Source of the DNA: Phycisphaerae bacterium
Lineage (GTDB): Bacteria; Planctomycetota; Phycisphaerae; Phycisphaerales; SM1A02
Assembly (NCBI GenBank): GCA_016795035.1
Contig: JAEUIT010000031.1
Coordinates: 99,903-163,902 of the forward strand
Length of the DNA stretch: 64,000 nucleotides
Reading direction: 5' to 3'
Part shown: one piece after another, positions 16,199-25,254 of the stretch
Layout: each line of letters opens with the position of its first letter
Position numbering within the stretch: the stretch's first letter is position 1
Made by a program: the position numbers and the translations under genes
Notes under the pieces: model-generated
Database searches by the model: none
What the model saw: only the letters and a program-made list of their open reading frames with translations
What the model was told of the DNA's origin: nothing

Positions 16199-16693
16199 AT
16201 GTACGGAAAGCAAACAGAACGCGCCATCGCCGCCATGAGCCGCCTCGCCGAGGTGTGGGACGGCGGCAAGACTCGACTCTCCGCCGGAGACATCGCCGAA
16301 CAGCGGTCGCTGCCGAAAGCGATGGTCGCGAAGCTCCTGACCGTTCTGTCGCAAGCGGGGCTCGTGAGCGGTTCGCCCGGACCTGGCGGCGGATACTCGC
16401 TCGCCCGGCGCCCCGATCAGATCACGCTCAACGATGTGTACGTGCTTTTCGAACGCGACGACACGAGCCCGCTCTGCCCCTTCGGCGGCGGCGTGTGCGG
16501 CGTGGGCGACCCGTGTGCGATACACGACAAGCTCGTGACGATGCAAGGCTCGATCAAGGGCTGGCTCATCGCCACGACGTTCGAGATCTTCCGCGAGGCG
16601 GCGCAGGACAAGGGACTCAAGCCGACGCCGCGCGATACGTCGCCGGCGGGTGAGCGGCAGTCGTACCGTGCCCCAAAGCACAAAGGGGTGTAG
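16199..16693 (+). CDS. Rrf2-family Fe-S transcriptional regulator (IscR/NsrR-like)
   Basis: A 164-residue protein with an N-terminal winged helix (LSAGDIAEQRSLPKAMVAKLL as recognition region, GPGGGYSLAR wing) and three cysteines Cys93, Cys100 and Cys106, the spacing used by IscR/NsrR/RirA to hold an iron-sulphur cluster. Such regulators sense NO, O2 or Fe-S status. The gene is divergent from the cbb3 oxidase operon, so control of that operon and of itself is the simplest reading. ATG at 16199 is chosen because homology starts there; GGGAA lies about 10 nt upstream. Confidence 0.88.
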   Translation: MYGKQTERAIAAMSRLAEVWDGGKTRLSAGDIAEQRSLPKAMVAKLLTVLSQAGLVSGSPGPGGGYSLARRPDQITLNDVYVLFERDDTSPLCPFGGGVCGVGDPCAIHDKLVTMQGSIKGWLIATTFEIFREAAQDKGLKPTPRDTSPAGERQSYRAPKHKGV

Positions 16694-16704
16694 GGCGCGG
16701 AGGT

Positions 16705-17266
16705 GGGCTCACTGGAGCCGACCGTTGCGTGCACGGCGCTCGCTTAAGGCGGGTGCCGGGCGGCTCAGTTCGCCGGCAACTTCCGTCCCAAGGCATCGGC
16801 GTCGATGCGGGGTCGCGGCAGGGCTTCGTCCTTTCGACCTGAAGGTCGACGGTGATCTTGGCATGAGGGGGCTCACTGGAGCCGACCGTTGCGTGCACGG
16901 CGCTCGCTTAAGGCGGGTGCCGGGCGGCTCAGTTCGCCGGCAACTTCCGTCCCAAGGCGGCGGCGTCGACTGATCTTCTCGGGCCGTCACTAATGCGCCG
17001 GCGCTCTGCGACAACGCCCGGGGTCGCGGCAGGGCTTCGTCCTTTCGACCTGAAGGTCGACGGTGATCTTGGCATGAGGGGGCTCACTGGAGCCGACCGT
17101 TGCGTGCACGGCGCTCGCTTGAGGCGGGCGCCGGGCGGCTCAGTTCGCCGGCAAACTCCTCTCGGCGGGCGTTGGCCTCGTCTGATCGTGACGCGCCGTC
17201 ACTACCGCGCCGGCGCTCTGCGACGACGCGCGGGGTCGCGGCAAGGCTTCGTCACTTCGACCTGCC
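16705..17266. repeat. Three-copy 211-bp tandem repeat derived partly from the adjacent gene end
   Basis: The unit has three blocks. Block A (90 bp) is at 16705-16794, 16869-16958 and, truncated, 17080-17154. Block C is at 16959-17018 and, diverged, 17155-17229. Block B (about 61 bp) is at 16808-16868, 17019-17079 and, as the ancestral copy, from 17230. B2 to B3 and A2 to A3 are both spaced 211 bp; the first unit lacks C. Block B repeats sequence from the glycosyltransferase 3' end (17230-17266 joined to a segment found again at about 17326-17350), so the array appears to have grown by duplication of that gene end with an internal deletion. Confidence 0.85.
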
Positions 17267-18913
17267 CACTTGCACCACCACATACCTTCGGCCGAAGAAG
17301 CCCGGCACCTCCGCGACCGGCGGCAGGTCGACGGTGATCTCGGGCATCAGGCGTTGCAGCTCTTCCCACTCGACGTCCTCGATCACGGCCCCGCGCGACG
17401 CTGACATCGCCTCGCCGATCGTCCACGAGGGCGGATTGCCGCCGAGCTCGCGCACCGCGCCGCGGCGGTAGAAACTCCGCGTTGCATCGGTCGTGCCGAC
17501 GACGAAGATCGGCGCGTCGTCGCCGAAATGCTCGCGCAGGGTCGCCGCCAGGAGTGCCGGCGATTCGCGCCGCGTGGCGACATTCTCGAGGTGGAACGCG
17601 AGCATCCACGAGCCCGCGAAGCCGAGCCATGCCACGACCAGTCCGGTGCGCCGCGCACGGGGCGAGCGCCACGAGACGACAAGCCAAAGCGCGCCGAGGA
17701 GAGCGGGGACGAAGAGCGCTGACGCGCCCGGCTGCAACGCCGAGAGATCGACGCGACCCGGGGCGAGCGCGTCGGCGATGCGCGGGCCGACGATCGCGCC
17801 AATCGCGGCGAGGCCCACGGTCGTGAGGACCGTCCAGCGGACATCGGGCGGACGGTAGTACGTGGGTCCGTGGCCGACCCATTGCCGAGCGAGCATGATC
17901 GCCACGAGGATCGCGAGAGGCGGCGCGACCGGCGCGATGTACGTCGGCAGCTTGCCCGACGAGAGGCTGAACCCGATGAGGGGGAGAAGGACGGCAACGA
18001 CGAGGAGCGCCTCGAACGAGCCGGTCCGGAGCGATCGCCACGAGTCGCGCCATGAGAGGTTCGACCACGGCAGCGTGAGCATCGCCGTCGCCGGGAAGAG
18101 TCCGACCAAGAAGACCGGCGCGTAGAACCACCAAGGATCGCGCTTTCCGAGCTCCCCGCTCACGCGGCCGATCGACTGCATGCGCCAGGTCTCCGTGAGT
18201 CGATCGAGGAGCGCCGCGTCGCGCAGCCAGAGCGCCGTCACCCACGCCGCGACCGGCAGCGCGGCAAGCGGCATGCCCCACCACGGCTGCAACGCGGAGA
18301 GCGAGCGGAGATCGCCCGCCACCATGCGCCACACGACGAGCGTCGCAAGCGGACCGATCGCCACGGGCCCCTTGGTGAGCGCGGCAAGGCCGAGGCACAG
18401 CCAGAATCCGGCGATAGCCCAGCGACTCCGCGTCTCCCCTGCAACGACGAGATAGCCGAGGACCGTCGCGAGCGTCCAGAGAAACGTCAGCAACGAGTCG
18501 GTCGCGCCGATGCGCGACACGAACATGAAGATGGGCAGGATTCCGAGGAGAAGCGTGGCGCCGACGGCCGCCGCGTCGCCGCGCAGCCGTCGCGTGATCG
18601 CGAAGGCGACCCCGAGCGTGGCCACCGCTGCGAGGAGCGACGGCAACCGGGCCGCCATCTCGGTGCGCCCGAGCGCGGCGATGCCGACGGCTTCGGCCCA
18701 GTACGCCAGCGGCGGCTTCGTCAGGTGCGGCTTGCCACCGAGCGTCGGAACGATCCAGTTGCCCGACTCGGCCATCGTCGCCGCGACGACCGCGTAGCGC
18801 CCTTCGTCCGAGGGATACAGCGGATGGTCGACGGCGCTCCAGGTGACGAGGAGCGCGGCGACCAGCACGGCAAGCCACGAGCGCCTTGATCTCGCGGCCT
18901 GCAACGCGGTCAT
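17252..18913 (-). CDS. ArnT/PMT-like membrane glycosyltransferase (GT-C fold)
   Basis: The 553-residue protein shows an N-terminal helix, then the GT-C acidic motif in YPSDEGRYA (residues about 33-41), the KPPLAYW motif, and about ten further membrane helices with a C-terminal periplasmic domain. ArnT-like proteins move sugars from polyprenyl phosphate to lipid A or other acceptors in the periplasm; the acceptor here is unknown. ATG at 18913 overlaps the upstream lipoprotein stop as ATGA. The last codons lie inside the tandem repeat array. Confidence 0.82.
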   Translation of the reverse strand: MTALQAARSRRSWLAVLVAALLVTWSAVDHPLYPSDEGRYAVVAATMAESGNWIVPTLGGKPHLTKPPLAYWAEAVGIAALGRTEMAARLPSLLAAVATLGVAFAITRRLRGDAAAVGATLLLGILPIFMFVSRIGATDSLLTFLWTLATVLGYLVVAGETRSRWAIAGFWLCLGLAALTKGPVAIGPLATLVVWRMVAGDLRSLSALQPWWGMPLAALPVAAWVTALWLRDAALLDRLTETWRMQSIGRVSGELGKRDPWWFYAPVFLVGLFPATAMLTLPWSNLSWRDSWRSLRTGSFEALLVVAVLLPLIGFSLSSGKLPTYIAPVAPPLAILVAIMLARQWVGHGPTYYRPPDVRWTVLTTVGLAAIGAIVGPRIADALAPGRVDLSALQPGASALFVPALLGALWLVVSWRSPRARRTGLVVAWLGFAGSWMLAFHLENVATRRESPALLAATLREHFGDDAPIFVVGTTDATRSFYRRGAVRELGGNPPSWTIGEAMSASRGAVIEDVEWEELQRLMPEITVDLPPVAEVPGFFGRRYVVVQVGRSK

Positions 18914-19410
18914 CGCGTGAGGATCACGCGTGCCTCGCCGCAATCGATGACGACGCCCTCCGTCGTGCGCTTGACGGTGCGGGCGAGCGGCAGCGCCTCG
19001 AGAAGGTCCGCCTCGAACGCCATGGCGTCCTCGGGCCCGGCCATGCGCGTGGTCGCGATCCGATCGATCGCGATCGCGCCGACGTCGCGCTCACCGGGCG
19101 AGAAGGAGTAGTGCCCGGTTCCCTTGTTCACGCCGGTGAAGATCAGCATGCGTCCGCCCGCCGCGCCGACCGGCGGATCGAAGCTCAGGGTTGGCGTGCG
19201 CGGCGGTCCCTTCCCTTCCGGCACGGCCGGCTTGATCAGGCCCGCGCCGCCGAGCGTCTCGATGCCGACGACGTTCCAGGATCCGGAGATGGAGAGCGGC
19301 ATGACGAGCGGCGCCGTATCGCCCTTCTTCGTCGCGTTCGGGTCGGCCGCGCATCCCACGGCGAGCGAACTCGCGATGCATGCGAGGCCGAGGAGGATTG
19401 GGAATCGCAT
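18910..19410 (-). CDS. META-domain (HslJ-like) lipoprotein
   Basis: A signal peptide ends in the lipobox LAVGC, so the 166-residue precursor should be lipidated. The rest resembles a META domain: GSWNVVGIETL, PTLSFDPP, GVNKGTGHYSF, AIDRIATTRMA and a final Cys-containing strand. E. coli HslJ, a relative, is a heat-induced outer-membrane lipoprotein tied to novobiocin tolerance. ATG at 19410 is chosen because it directly precedes the signal peptide and has a -10 box 7 nt before it. It is coupled to the downstream glycosyltransferase and divergent from the MFS pump. Confidence 0.75.
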   Translation of the reverse strand: MRFPILLGLACIASSLAVGCAADPNATKKGDTAPLVMPLSISGSWNVVGIETLGGAGLIKPAVPEGKGPPRTPTLSFDPPVGAAGGRMLIFTGVNKGTGHYSFSPGERDVGAIAIDRIATTRMAGPEDAMAFEADLLEALPLARTVKRTTEGVVIDCGEARVILTR

Positions 19411-19417
19411 GCGCGGC

Positions 19418-19451
19418 ACTGTACCGACCGATCCGCACAAACCGATAGCAT
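19418..19451. promoter_or_regulatory. Divergent start-proximal -10 boxes (TACAGT minus, TAGCAT plus)
   Basis: Only 47 bp separate the two start codons. TACAGT on the minus strand (19423-19418) is 7 nt from ATG 19410, and TAGCAT on the plus strand (19446-19451) is 6 nt from ATG 19458. Both transcripts would be leaderless or nearly so. Confidence 0.45.
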
Positions 19452-19457
19452 CCCGTC

Positions 19458-21011
19458 ATGACCGTGTCCGAGGCAGAACGGGAGACGGAACAGGCGTCGC
19501 CGCGTCGCTGGCTGGTGCTCTTCGCCATGACCGGGTCGCTGGCGATGATCCTCCTCGACGTCACCGTGGTCGGGGTCGCGCTCCCGCGCATCAGGACCGA
19601 TCTGTCGCTCGCGGCCTCGTCGTGGGACGCCGGCGTGTGGGTCATGAACGGCTACACGCTCGCGCTCGCGTCGCTCGTGGCGCTCGGGGGCCGCGTGGCC
19701 GACAGCTTCGGCCGCGTGCGCTCGTTCGTCGTGGGCGTGACGCTCTTCGCGATCGCAAGCGCGCTGTGCGGCCTGGCGACGGACGGCGTCACGCTCGTCG
19801 CCGCGCGCGTGCTCCAGGGCGTCGCCGCGGCCATCATGCAGCCCGCGAGCTCCACGCTCGTCATCTCGAGCTTCGCCCCGGGCGAGCGCGGGAAGGCGAT
19901 GGGGATCTATGTCGGCATCCCGATGCTCTTCCTGGCGCTCGGGCCCGTGATCGGCGGACTGCTCACGGAGTACGTCTCCTGGCGCGCCTGCTTCTACATC
20001 AATCTCCCCGTTGCAGCCGCCGCGCTCTACCTGACGATGCGGGCGAAGCCCGACAACGGCCCGCGCGCTCCACGCGGCTTCGATCCGTTCGGCGCCGCGA
20101 TCTACCTGCTCGGCCTTCCCGCGTTCGTCTTCGCGTTGCAGCAGTCGGGCGCGTGGGGCTGGAGCCACCCGCTCGTCCGCTGGCCGCTCATCGGCGGCGC
20201 GATATGCCTCGTCGTCTTCATGCTGACGGAATGGCGTCGCGAGCGTCCGCTCGTGGCGGTGCGTCTCTTTGAGGATCGCGGTTTCCTCGGCAACGCGCTC
20301 GTCCTCTTCCTCATGCAGTTCGCGATGACGGGACAGGTCATCTACATGAGCGGCTGGCTCCAGGCGGGGCTCGGCTTCACGCCGTCGCGCGCGGGTGCGG
20401 CGCTGATGCCGATGCTGATCCCCGTGCTTGTCGTCGTCCAGATCGCCGGTCGCATGTACGACAAAGTGGGCGTCCGACGCCCCGTGCTCCTCGGGACGAC
20501 GCTGGCGACGATCGGCCTCGCCATCGAGGCCCTCTCGATCCCCACCGGCACGTATCTCCTCGTTGCAGCCGGCATGGCGGTCTTCGGGACCGGCATCGGG
20601 TTCACGATGAGCCCGACCAACACCGACGCGCTCTCGCGCGTCGGCGGCGAGCGGCGCGGTCAGGCGTCGGGCTTGCTCGGCACGATGCGCCAGGTCGGCG
20701 CGTCCCTCGGCATCGCGCTCGTCGGGGCGGCCGTTGCGGCAGCCCAGTCGCGCGCGATTCGCCCGTGGATGCCCGACGACCCGGACACCGCGCGAGTCGT
20801 GACCGAGGCCGTGCGCGGCGATGCGACGCAGATGGACTCCCTCCTCGCGACCCCGGACCTGCACGCCCACGCCCAGTTCGCACTCGCGCAAGGCACGGCG
20901 ACGGGGCAATGGGTCGCGTGCGTCTCGATCGCGCTCGCGCTGCTCGCGGCCCTCGCGTTCGTCCGATCCCCTGCCCGGCCGGCGACGATGGCCGCGGAGA
21001 CTCCGGCGTGA
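19458..21011 (+). CDS. DHA2-family (EmrB/QacA) 14-TM drug efflux transporter
   Basis: A 517-residue MFS protein with 14 predicted helices and the DHA2 motifs: LDVTVVGVALPRI in helix 1, the motif A region GGRVADSFGRVRSFVVG, and motif C-like GPVIGGLLTEYVSWRACFYINLP in helix 5. Family members export drugs or toxic lipophiles by proton antiport. The GTGA overlap at 21008-21011 couples it to the acetyltransferase. The gene contains three CGTTGCAG motif copies (20009, 20134, 20561), two of them coding VAA with the codons GTT GCA. Confidence 0.9.
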   Translation: MTVSEAERETEQASPRRWLVLFAMTGSLAMILLDVTVVGVALPRIRTDLSLAASSWDAGVWVMNGYTLALASLVALGGRVADSFGRVRSFVVGVTLFAIASALCGLATDGVTLVAARVLQGVAAAIMQPASSTLVISSFAPGERGKAMGIYVGIPMLFLALGPVIGGLLTEYVSWRACFYINLPVAAAALYLTMRAKPDNGPRAPRGFDPFGAAIYLLGLPAFVFALQQSGAWGWSHPLVRWPLIGGAICLVVFMLTEWRRERPLVAVRLFEDRGFLGNALVLFLMQFAMTGQVIYMSGWLQAGLGFTPSRAGAALMPMLIPVLVVVQIAGRMYDKVGVRRPVLLGTTLATIGLAIEALSIPTGTYLLVAAGMAVFGTGIGFTMSPTNTDALSRVGGERRGQASGLLGTMRQVGASLGIALVGAAVAAAQSRAIRPWMPDDPDTARVVTEAVRGDATQMDSLLATPDLHAHAQFALAQGTATGQWVACVSIALALLAALAFVRSPARPATMAAETPA

Positions 21012-21652
21012 CCGCGCGATCGCGCACGTCGTCGCGCGCCGCGCCGATCGGCGTCGGCCTGCGTGGACTCGACAAGGCGATCCGCTGCGGCGAGCGCACG
21101 TTTCTTCGCCTTCCGCTGCCGTCCGATCGCGCCGAGTTCTGCGCCATGCGCACGCGCTCGCTCCGACGGCTTCGCCCTTGGGAGCCGAAGCCCCCGCGCG
21201 GCAAGGGGTCGCCCGACGACTTCTTCACGCGGCTGCTTTCCTTCCGTCGCTCGTCGATCAGCCGCAAGCTGCTCCTCTGCCTCTCGGAGGACGGTGCGAT
21301 CGCCGGCGTGTGCAGCCTGAACGAGATCGTGCGCGGCGCGCTCGAGGGCTGCTTCGCCGGCTGGTGGATCGGCGATCCGTACGAGGGCCGAGGCTACATG
21401 CGCGAAGGGCTCACGCTCCTCCTCGAGCACGCTTTCCTCGATCTTCGCCTGCACCGCGTCGAGGCGAACATCCGACCGGAGAACGTGCGCTCGAAGCGCA
21501 CCGCCGAGGCCGTCGGCTTCGCGCGCGAAGGCTATTCGCCGAAGTACCTCCAGATCGACGGCGAGTGGTGCGACCACGAGCGCTGGGCGGTCCGCTCCGA
21601 CGAGTGGCTAGCCACGCGGAAGGCAAGTCGCCGGCGCGGCGCCCGCGGATAG
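21008..21652 (+). CDS. RimJ/RimL-type GNAT acetyltransferase
   Basis: The 214-residue protein has a GNAT fold with the acetyl-CoA loop GDPYEGRGYMREGL and the C-terminal RPENVRSKRTAEAVGFAREG motif shared by RimJ/RimL N-terminal acetyltransferases. Such enzymes acetylate ribosomal protein termini or small amines. GTG at 21008 overlaps the efflux-pump stop, so both are co-translated, which suggests but does not prove a detoxification link. About 45 N-terminal residues precede the conserved core. Confidence 0.85.
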   Translation: MTARSRTSSRAAPIGVGLRGLDKAIRCGERTFLRLPLPSDRAEFCAMRTRSLRRLRPWEPKPPRGKGSPDDFFTRLLSFRRSSISRKLLLCLSEDGAIAGVCSLNEIVRGALEGCFAGWWIGDPYEGRGYMREGLTLLLEHAFLDLRLHRVEANIRPENVRSKRTAEAVGFAREGYSPKYLQIDGEWCDHERWAVRSDEWLATRKASRRRGARG

Positions 21653-21925
21653 GCGTCAGGCCCGGATCTGTCGCGTGATGCTCGGATCCGTGAATCGACC
21701 TCCATTCAGGCCCGCGGGCAACGCAGAACGCCACGTTGCAGGTCGAGGGCGAACAGGCTCCGTCGCGCACCCGAGCGGGCGGCGGCCGTCCGCGGTCCCG
21801 GCCCGCGTCACATCCGCTCGGCTTCCACGCTTTGCTCCCTGGACGGGGGCGTTGACGCGCCGCGTCGGCCGCCGACGCCCAGCCCGCCCATTCGTCGATC
21901 CGCACCATTTCGCAAGGAGCATCCG

Positions 21926-23227
21926 ATGTCGAGATCACCTCACCCCACGACCGCCGTGCCGTCACTCTGTGTTGCACTCTGCTATTTCGTCGGAGCGCCG
22001 CTCGCGTCGGCCGGCTCCTGTCCTGCACCGCTCTTCGCGGCGGACGTCCTCTATGGTGCCGGCGACTTTCCCCGCTCGATCGCCATCGGAACGCTGAACG
22101 CCGACGGCTTTCGCAATCTCGTCGTTGCCAACGAGAATAGCGGCACCGTCTCGGTCTTCCTCAATGACGGCAGCGGCGGTTTCGCCGGGCAGGTGACGTA
22201 TGCAACCGGCGCGAATCCGCAGGCGGTGGCGATCGGCGATCTTGACGGAGACGGCGACGCCGACATCGCGACCGCGAACACCGGCAGCGGCACCGTTTCC
22301 ATCCTCAAGAACATGGGCAACGGGACGTTCGCGGCCGCGACGAGCGTTGCCGCCGGCGTCACTCCCTTCTCGATCGCGATCGGCACGATCGACGGCGATG
22401 CCGACCTCGATCTCGCGGTGACGAACGCCTTCGGCGGACCAGGTCTTTCCATTCTCATGAACAACGGCAACGGCACGTTCGCCGCACCGGTGATGTACGC
22501 GGCGGGGAGCACGGCGTCGGCCGTCGCGCTCGCGGATCTCAACGGCGACGGGGCGAACGACGTGGCAATCGCGAACGGCGGGTTCTCGAACAGCACGGCA
22601 TCGATTCTTCTCAACAACGGCAACGGCACGTTCGCGCCGCGCGTCGCATACGCCGCGGGTCAGGGGCCGGAATCGGTCGCGCTCGGCGACCTCGACGGCG
22701 ACAACGACGCCGACCTCGTCGTCGCGAATCAGTTTGGCGACACGATCTCCGTCCTCCGCAACAACGGAAACGGCACCTTCGCCCCCCAAACGACGTATCC
22801 GACCGCCGATCCGGTGTCGGTCGCGCTCGGTGACTTCGACGACGACGGCGCTCTCGACGTTGCAGTCGCGAACGGCAGCGGCACGGACACCGTCTCGATC
22901 TTCCTCAACGGCGGCACCGGAACGCTCGCACCCGGCCTCCCGTTCGGAACCGGCGACGGCGCCGAATGGGTGTCGGTCGGCGATCTCGACAACGACGGCG
23001 ATGCGGACCTCGCGGTCGCGAACCTCAGCAGCGACAACGCGTCGGTGCTGCTCAACACCTGCGGGCCGCAGGGCTCGCCCGCCGACCTCAACGGCGACGG
23101 CGACGTGAATGGCGCCGACCTCGGCCTTCTGCTCGGAGCGTGGGGCCAGTCCAGCCCCGACCTCGACGGCAACGGCAACGTGGACGGCGGCGATCTGGCG
23201 ATCATGCTCGGCGACTGGACCGGATGA
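21926..23227 (+). CDS. Secreted FG-GAP/VCBS beta-propeller with dockerin-like tail
   Basis: A signal peptide (to about residue 29, PLASAG) is followed by about seven FG-GAP/VCBS repeats of the type IGDLDGDGDADIATAN-x-GTVSILKN-x-GNGTFA, which fold into a calcium-binding propeller. The C-terminus carries two dockerin-like EF-hand units (DLNGDGDVNGADLGLLLGAW and DLDGNGNVDGGDLAIMLGDW). The function is probably cell-surface or extracellular binding; no enzymatic motif is visible. AAGGAG lies 8 nt before the ATG. Confidence 0.85.
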   Translation: MSRSPHPTTAVPSLCVALCYFVGAPLASAGSCPAPLFAADVLYGAGDFPRSIAIGTLNADGFRNLVVANENSGTVSVFLNDGSGGFAGQVTYATGANPQAVAIGDLDGDGDADIATANTGSGTVSILKNMGNGTFAAATSVAAGVTPFSIAIGTIDGDADLDLAVTNAFGGPGLSILMNNGNGTFAAPVMYAAGSTASAVALADLNGDGANDVAIANGGFSNSTASILLNNGNGTFAPRVAYAAGQGPESVALGDLDGDNDADLVVANQFGDTISVLRNNGNGTFAPQTTYPTADPVSVALGDFDDDGALDVAVANGSGTDTVSIFLNGGTGTLAPGLPFGTGDGAEWVSVGDLDNDGDADLAVANLSSDNASVLLNTCGPQGSPADLNGDGDVNGADLGLLLGAWGQSSPDLDGNGNVDGGDLAIMLGDWTG

Positions 23228-23345
23228 CGCCGACGCGGGCAGCAACGTGGTGCGCAAGGACAAGGTTCGCTTCGATCTTCCGGCCGAGTTCCTCAACCAG
23301 AAGTCGCGACTTCGACGCGCTCGAAGTGAACCTCTCTCGCATCAA

Positions 23346-23380
23346 GGCGTGACTACGGCGACGGTTGCCGAAGTCACGCC
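23346..23380 (+). terminator. Hairpin between convergent secreted-protein genes
   Basis: A perfect 9-bp stem (GGCGTGACT/AGTCACGCC, 17-nt loop) is followed on the plus strand by GTTTCATT. It lies between the stops at 23227 and 23415 and may terminate either gene. Confidence 0.4.
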
Positions 23381-23414
23381 GTTTCATTGCCGCAACGTAC
23401 AGGTTCGCGCACCG

Positions 23415-25166
23415 TCAGCCCCACTGTCCGAGCAGCAGCGCCAAGTCCGCGCCGTCCACGGAGCCGCTCGCATTGAGATCCGCAGCGCCGCCGGTCGAAC
23501 CCCAGGCGCCGAGCAGGATCGCAAGATCGGCGCCGCCCACCACGCCGTCGCAATCGAAGTCGGCTGCAACGCAAGGTGGCGTCGCCGCACGCTCAAAGCA
23601 GCCCATGTCGACGACCGGCGCGGCGCCGAGGCCGGTGTCACGGACGCTCGGGTCGTCGGCGAATCGCGCGTTGCCGTCGAGGTCGAGCGTCACGCCCACC
23701 GGCACGAGCGCGTTCGAGCCGGCGTCGATGCAGGGCGACGACGGCGCGAGGTGGAGATCGGAAGCGCCGACGAACATCGGGGCGGTGTCGATGCAGCCGG
23801 GCAAGTTCTCCGGATCGATCGGATCCTCGCCCGGCGCCGGCGGATCGAAGATCGTCGCGACGCACGAGTATGCAACGTCGAAACTCCCGCCCAGGTGCGT
23901 CTTGTAGCCGCCGGCCACTTCGGGATCGGTCGCGGTGTTGCCCCAGACGATCGAGTTCTCGACGACGTACGACCCGCTGAACCACTGCATCACGGCGTAC
24001 TTCTTCCCGTCGTTCGACGCGATGGTGCAATTCCGTATCGACGACACGTTCGGCGCGAGCGAATAGAAGGAGATCGCCGCGCCGTCGCCGCCAAGTTCGG
24101 GGTTCGGGCTGTTCGGCTGGACGACCGCCTTGTTGTCGTGGAAGAGGCAGTTCACGAAGGTCGTCGCGCCGAACACGCTCGCGCCGCCGCCCGTCGTCGC
24201 GCTATTGCCGAGGAAGCGGCAGTCGGCAACGAGGAGCGGCTTGTTGAACGAGAAGAGTCCGCCGCCGTACGCGACGATGTTGCCCGATGCGGAGAACGGC
24301 TTCGCGACGTTCTCGACGAAGTCGCAGCGCCGAATCGCCATCGGCGACGTGCTCCACGTTGCAATGCCGCCGCCTTGCGAATCCGGCTGGCCCGCCACCA
24401 CGACGTTGTGCGTGAAGACGCAGTCCTCGATCACGGGTTGGCTCTCGCCGCCAACGTAGATTCCGGCGCCGCGCGCGAGGTGACAGTAGTTCTCGACGAA
24501 CGCGCAGTCGATGACGGTCGCGTTCGAGTCGTAGAGGTAAAGGCCGGCGCCCGCCGCGAACGCGGCGAGGCAGTGCGTGAACGTGCAATGGCGGATCGTC
24601 GGGCTTCCGTTCACGCAGTAGACGCCGCCGCCGAACATGAGCGGATCGCCCGCCGGCGTTCCGACCGGTCCGGTGTTGCCGTTCGCCAGCGTGAACCCGT
24701 CGAGGATGGCGGTCCCGTCGGTGCCGCTCGCATTCACGACGTGTCCGCTGTTGGCGCTGTTCGTCGCCCATCCGACATACCAGAAGGCGCCGGAGCCGAC
24801 GACGTCGTCGCCGCCAATGTCGCCGTCGAGGATCGTCGGATGCGCCGACCAGTCGCGCTGCGATCGACTCGTCTCGTTGCCCGCGAAACCGCCGTAGATC
24901 GCGAGTCCGTTCTTCAGGACGAAACTCAGCGTTGCATCGGTCGCGCTCGGCACGTAGCGCCCTTCGGCGACCCAGAGCTCGTCGATCGCCGGATTCGCGG
25001 AGGCCGCGGCCAGCGCTGCCTGAAGATCGCGATACGCCGTCGCCCACGAGAGCCCATCGCCGCCGACGGGCGCGCCGGCGTCGACGTAACGAACCGCCGC
25101 CGTCGCCGACGCCGTGACGGCGAGCGCGACCATGACCGTTGCCGCTCGAATCGTGTTCAGCCGCAC
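23415..25166 (-). CDS. Secreted right-handed beta-helix protein with dockerin-like tail
   Basis: After a signal peptide (VMVALAVTASATAA) the 583-residue protein shows RYVDAGAPVGGDGLSWATAY and repeated short strands (GGGVYC, CTFTHC, GGGIATW, NSIVWGN) typical of polysaccharide-lyase-like beta-helices with a choice-of-anchor Q region (SPCIDAGSN). It ends in two dockerin-like units (DFDCDGVVGGADLAILLGAW, DLNASGSVDGADLALLLGQW). GTG at 25166 is preferred because GAGGAGG lies 6 nt before it. Carbohydrate binding or cleavage is possible; no catalytic residues can be assigned. Confidence 0.85.
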   Translation of the reverse strand: MRLNTIRAATVMVALAVTASATAAVRYVDAGAPVGGDGLSWATAYRDLQAALAAASANPAIDELWVAEGRYVPSATDATLSFVLKNGLAIYGGFAGNETSRSQRDWSAHPTILDGDIGGDDVVGSGAFWYVGWATNSANSGHVVNASGTDGTAILDGFTLANGNTGPVGTPAGDPLMFGGGVYCVNGSPTIRHCTFTHCLAAFAAGAGLYLYDSNATVIDCAFVENYCHLARGAGIYVGGESQPVIEDCVFTHNVVVAGQPDSQGGGIATWSTSPMAIRRCDFVENVAKPFSASGNIVAYGGGLFSFNKPLLVADCRFLGNSATTGGGASVFGATTFVNCLFHDNKAVVQPNSPNPELGGDGAAISFYSLAPNVSSIRNCTIASNDGKKYAVMQWFSGSYVVENSIVWGNTATDPEVAGGYKTHLGGSFDVAYSCVATIFDPPAPGEDPIDPENLPGCIDTAPMFVGASDLHLAPSSPCIDAGSNALVPVGVTLDLDGNARFADDPSVRDTGLGAAPVVDMGCFERAATPPCVAADFDCDGVVGGADLAILLGAWGSTGGAADLNASGSVDGADLALLLGQWG

Positions 25167-25254
25167 GGAAACCTCCTCGTGGTGCATCGAGTGCGGCACG
25201 CGAGGCCCGTGATACGGCAATGTCGACGAATCGCGGCCGATCGCGGCCGGCGAC

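Noticed and set aside
16650..17337. Short open frames inside the tandem repeats
   Set aside because: They simply follow the repeat units, change frame between copies and have no start signal.
21926..23227. True cellulosomal dockerin system
   Set aside because: No cohesin or scaffoldin is visible, and the tails lack the full dockerin helix pattern; dockerin-like is as far as the sequence goes.
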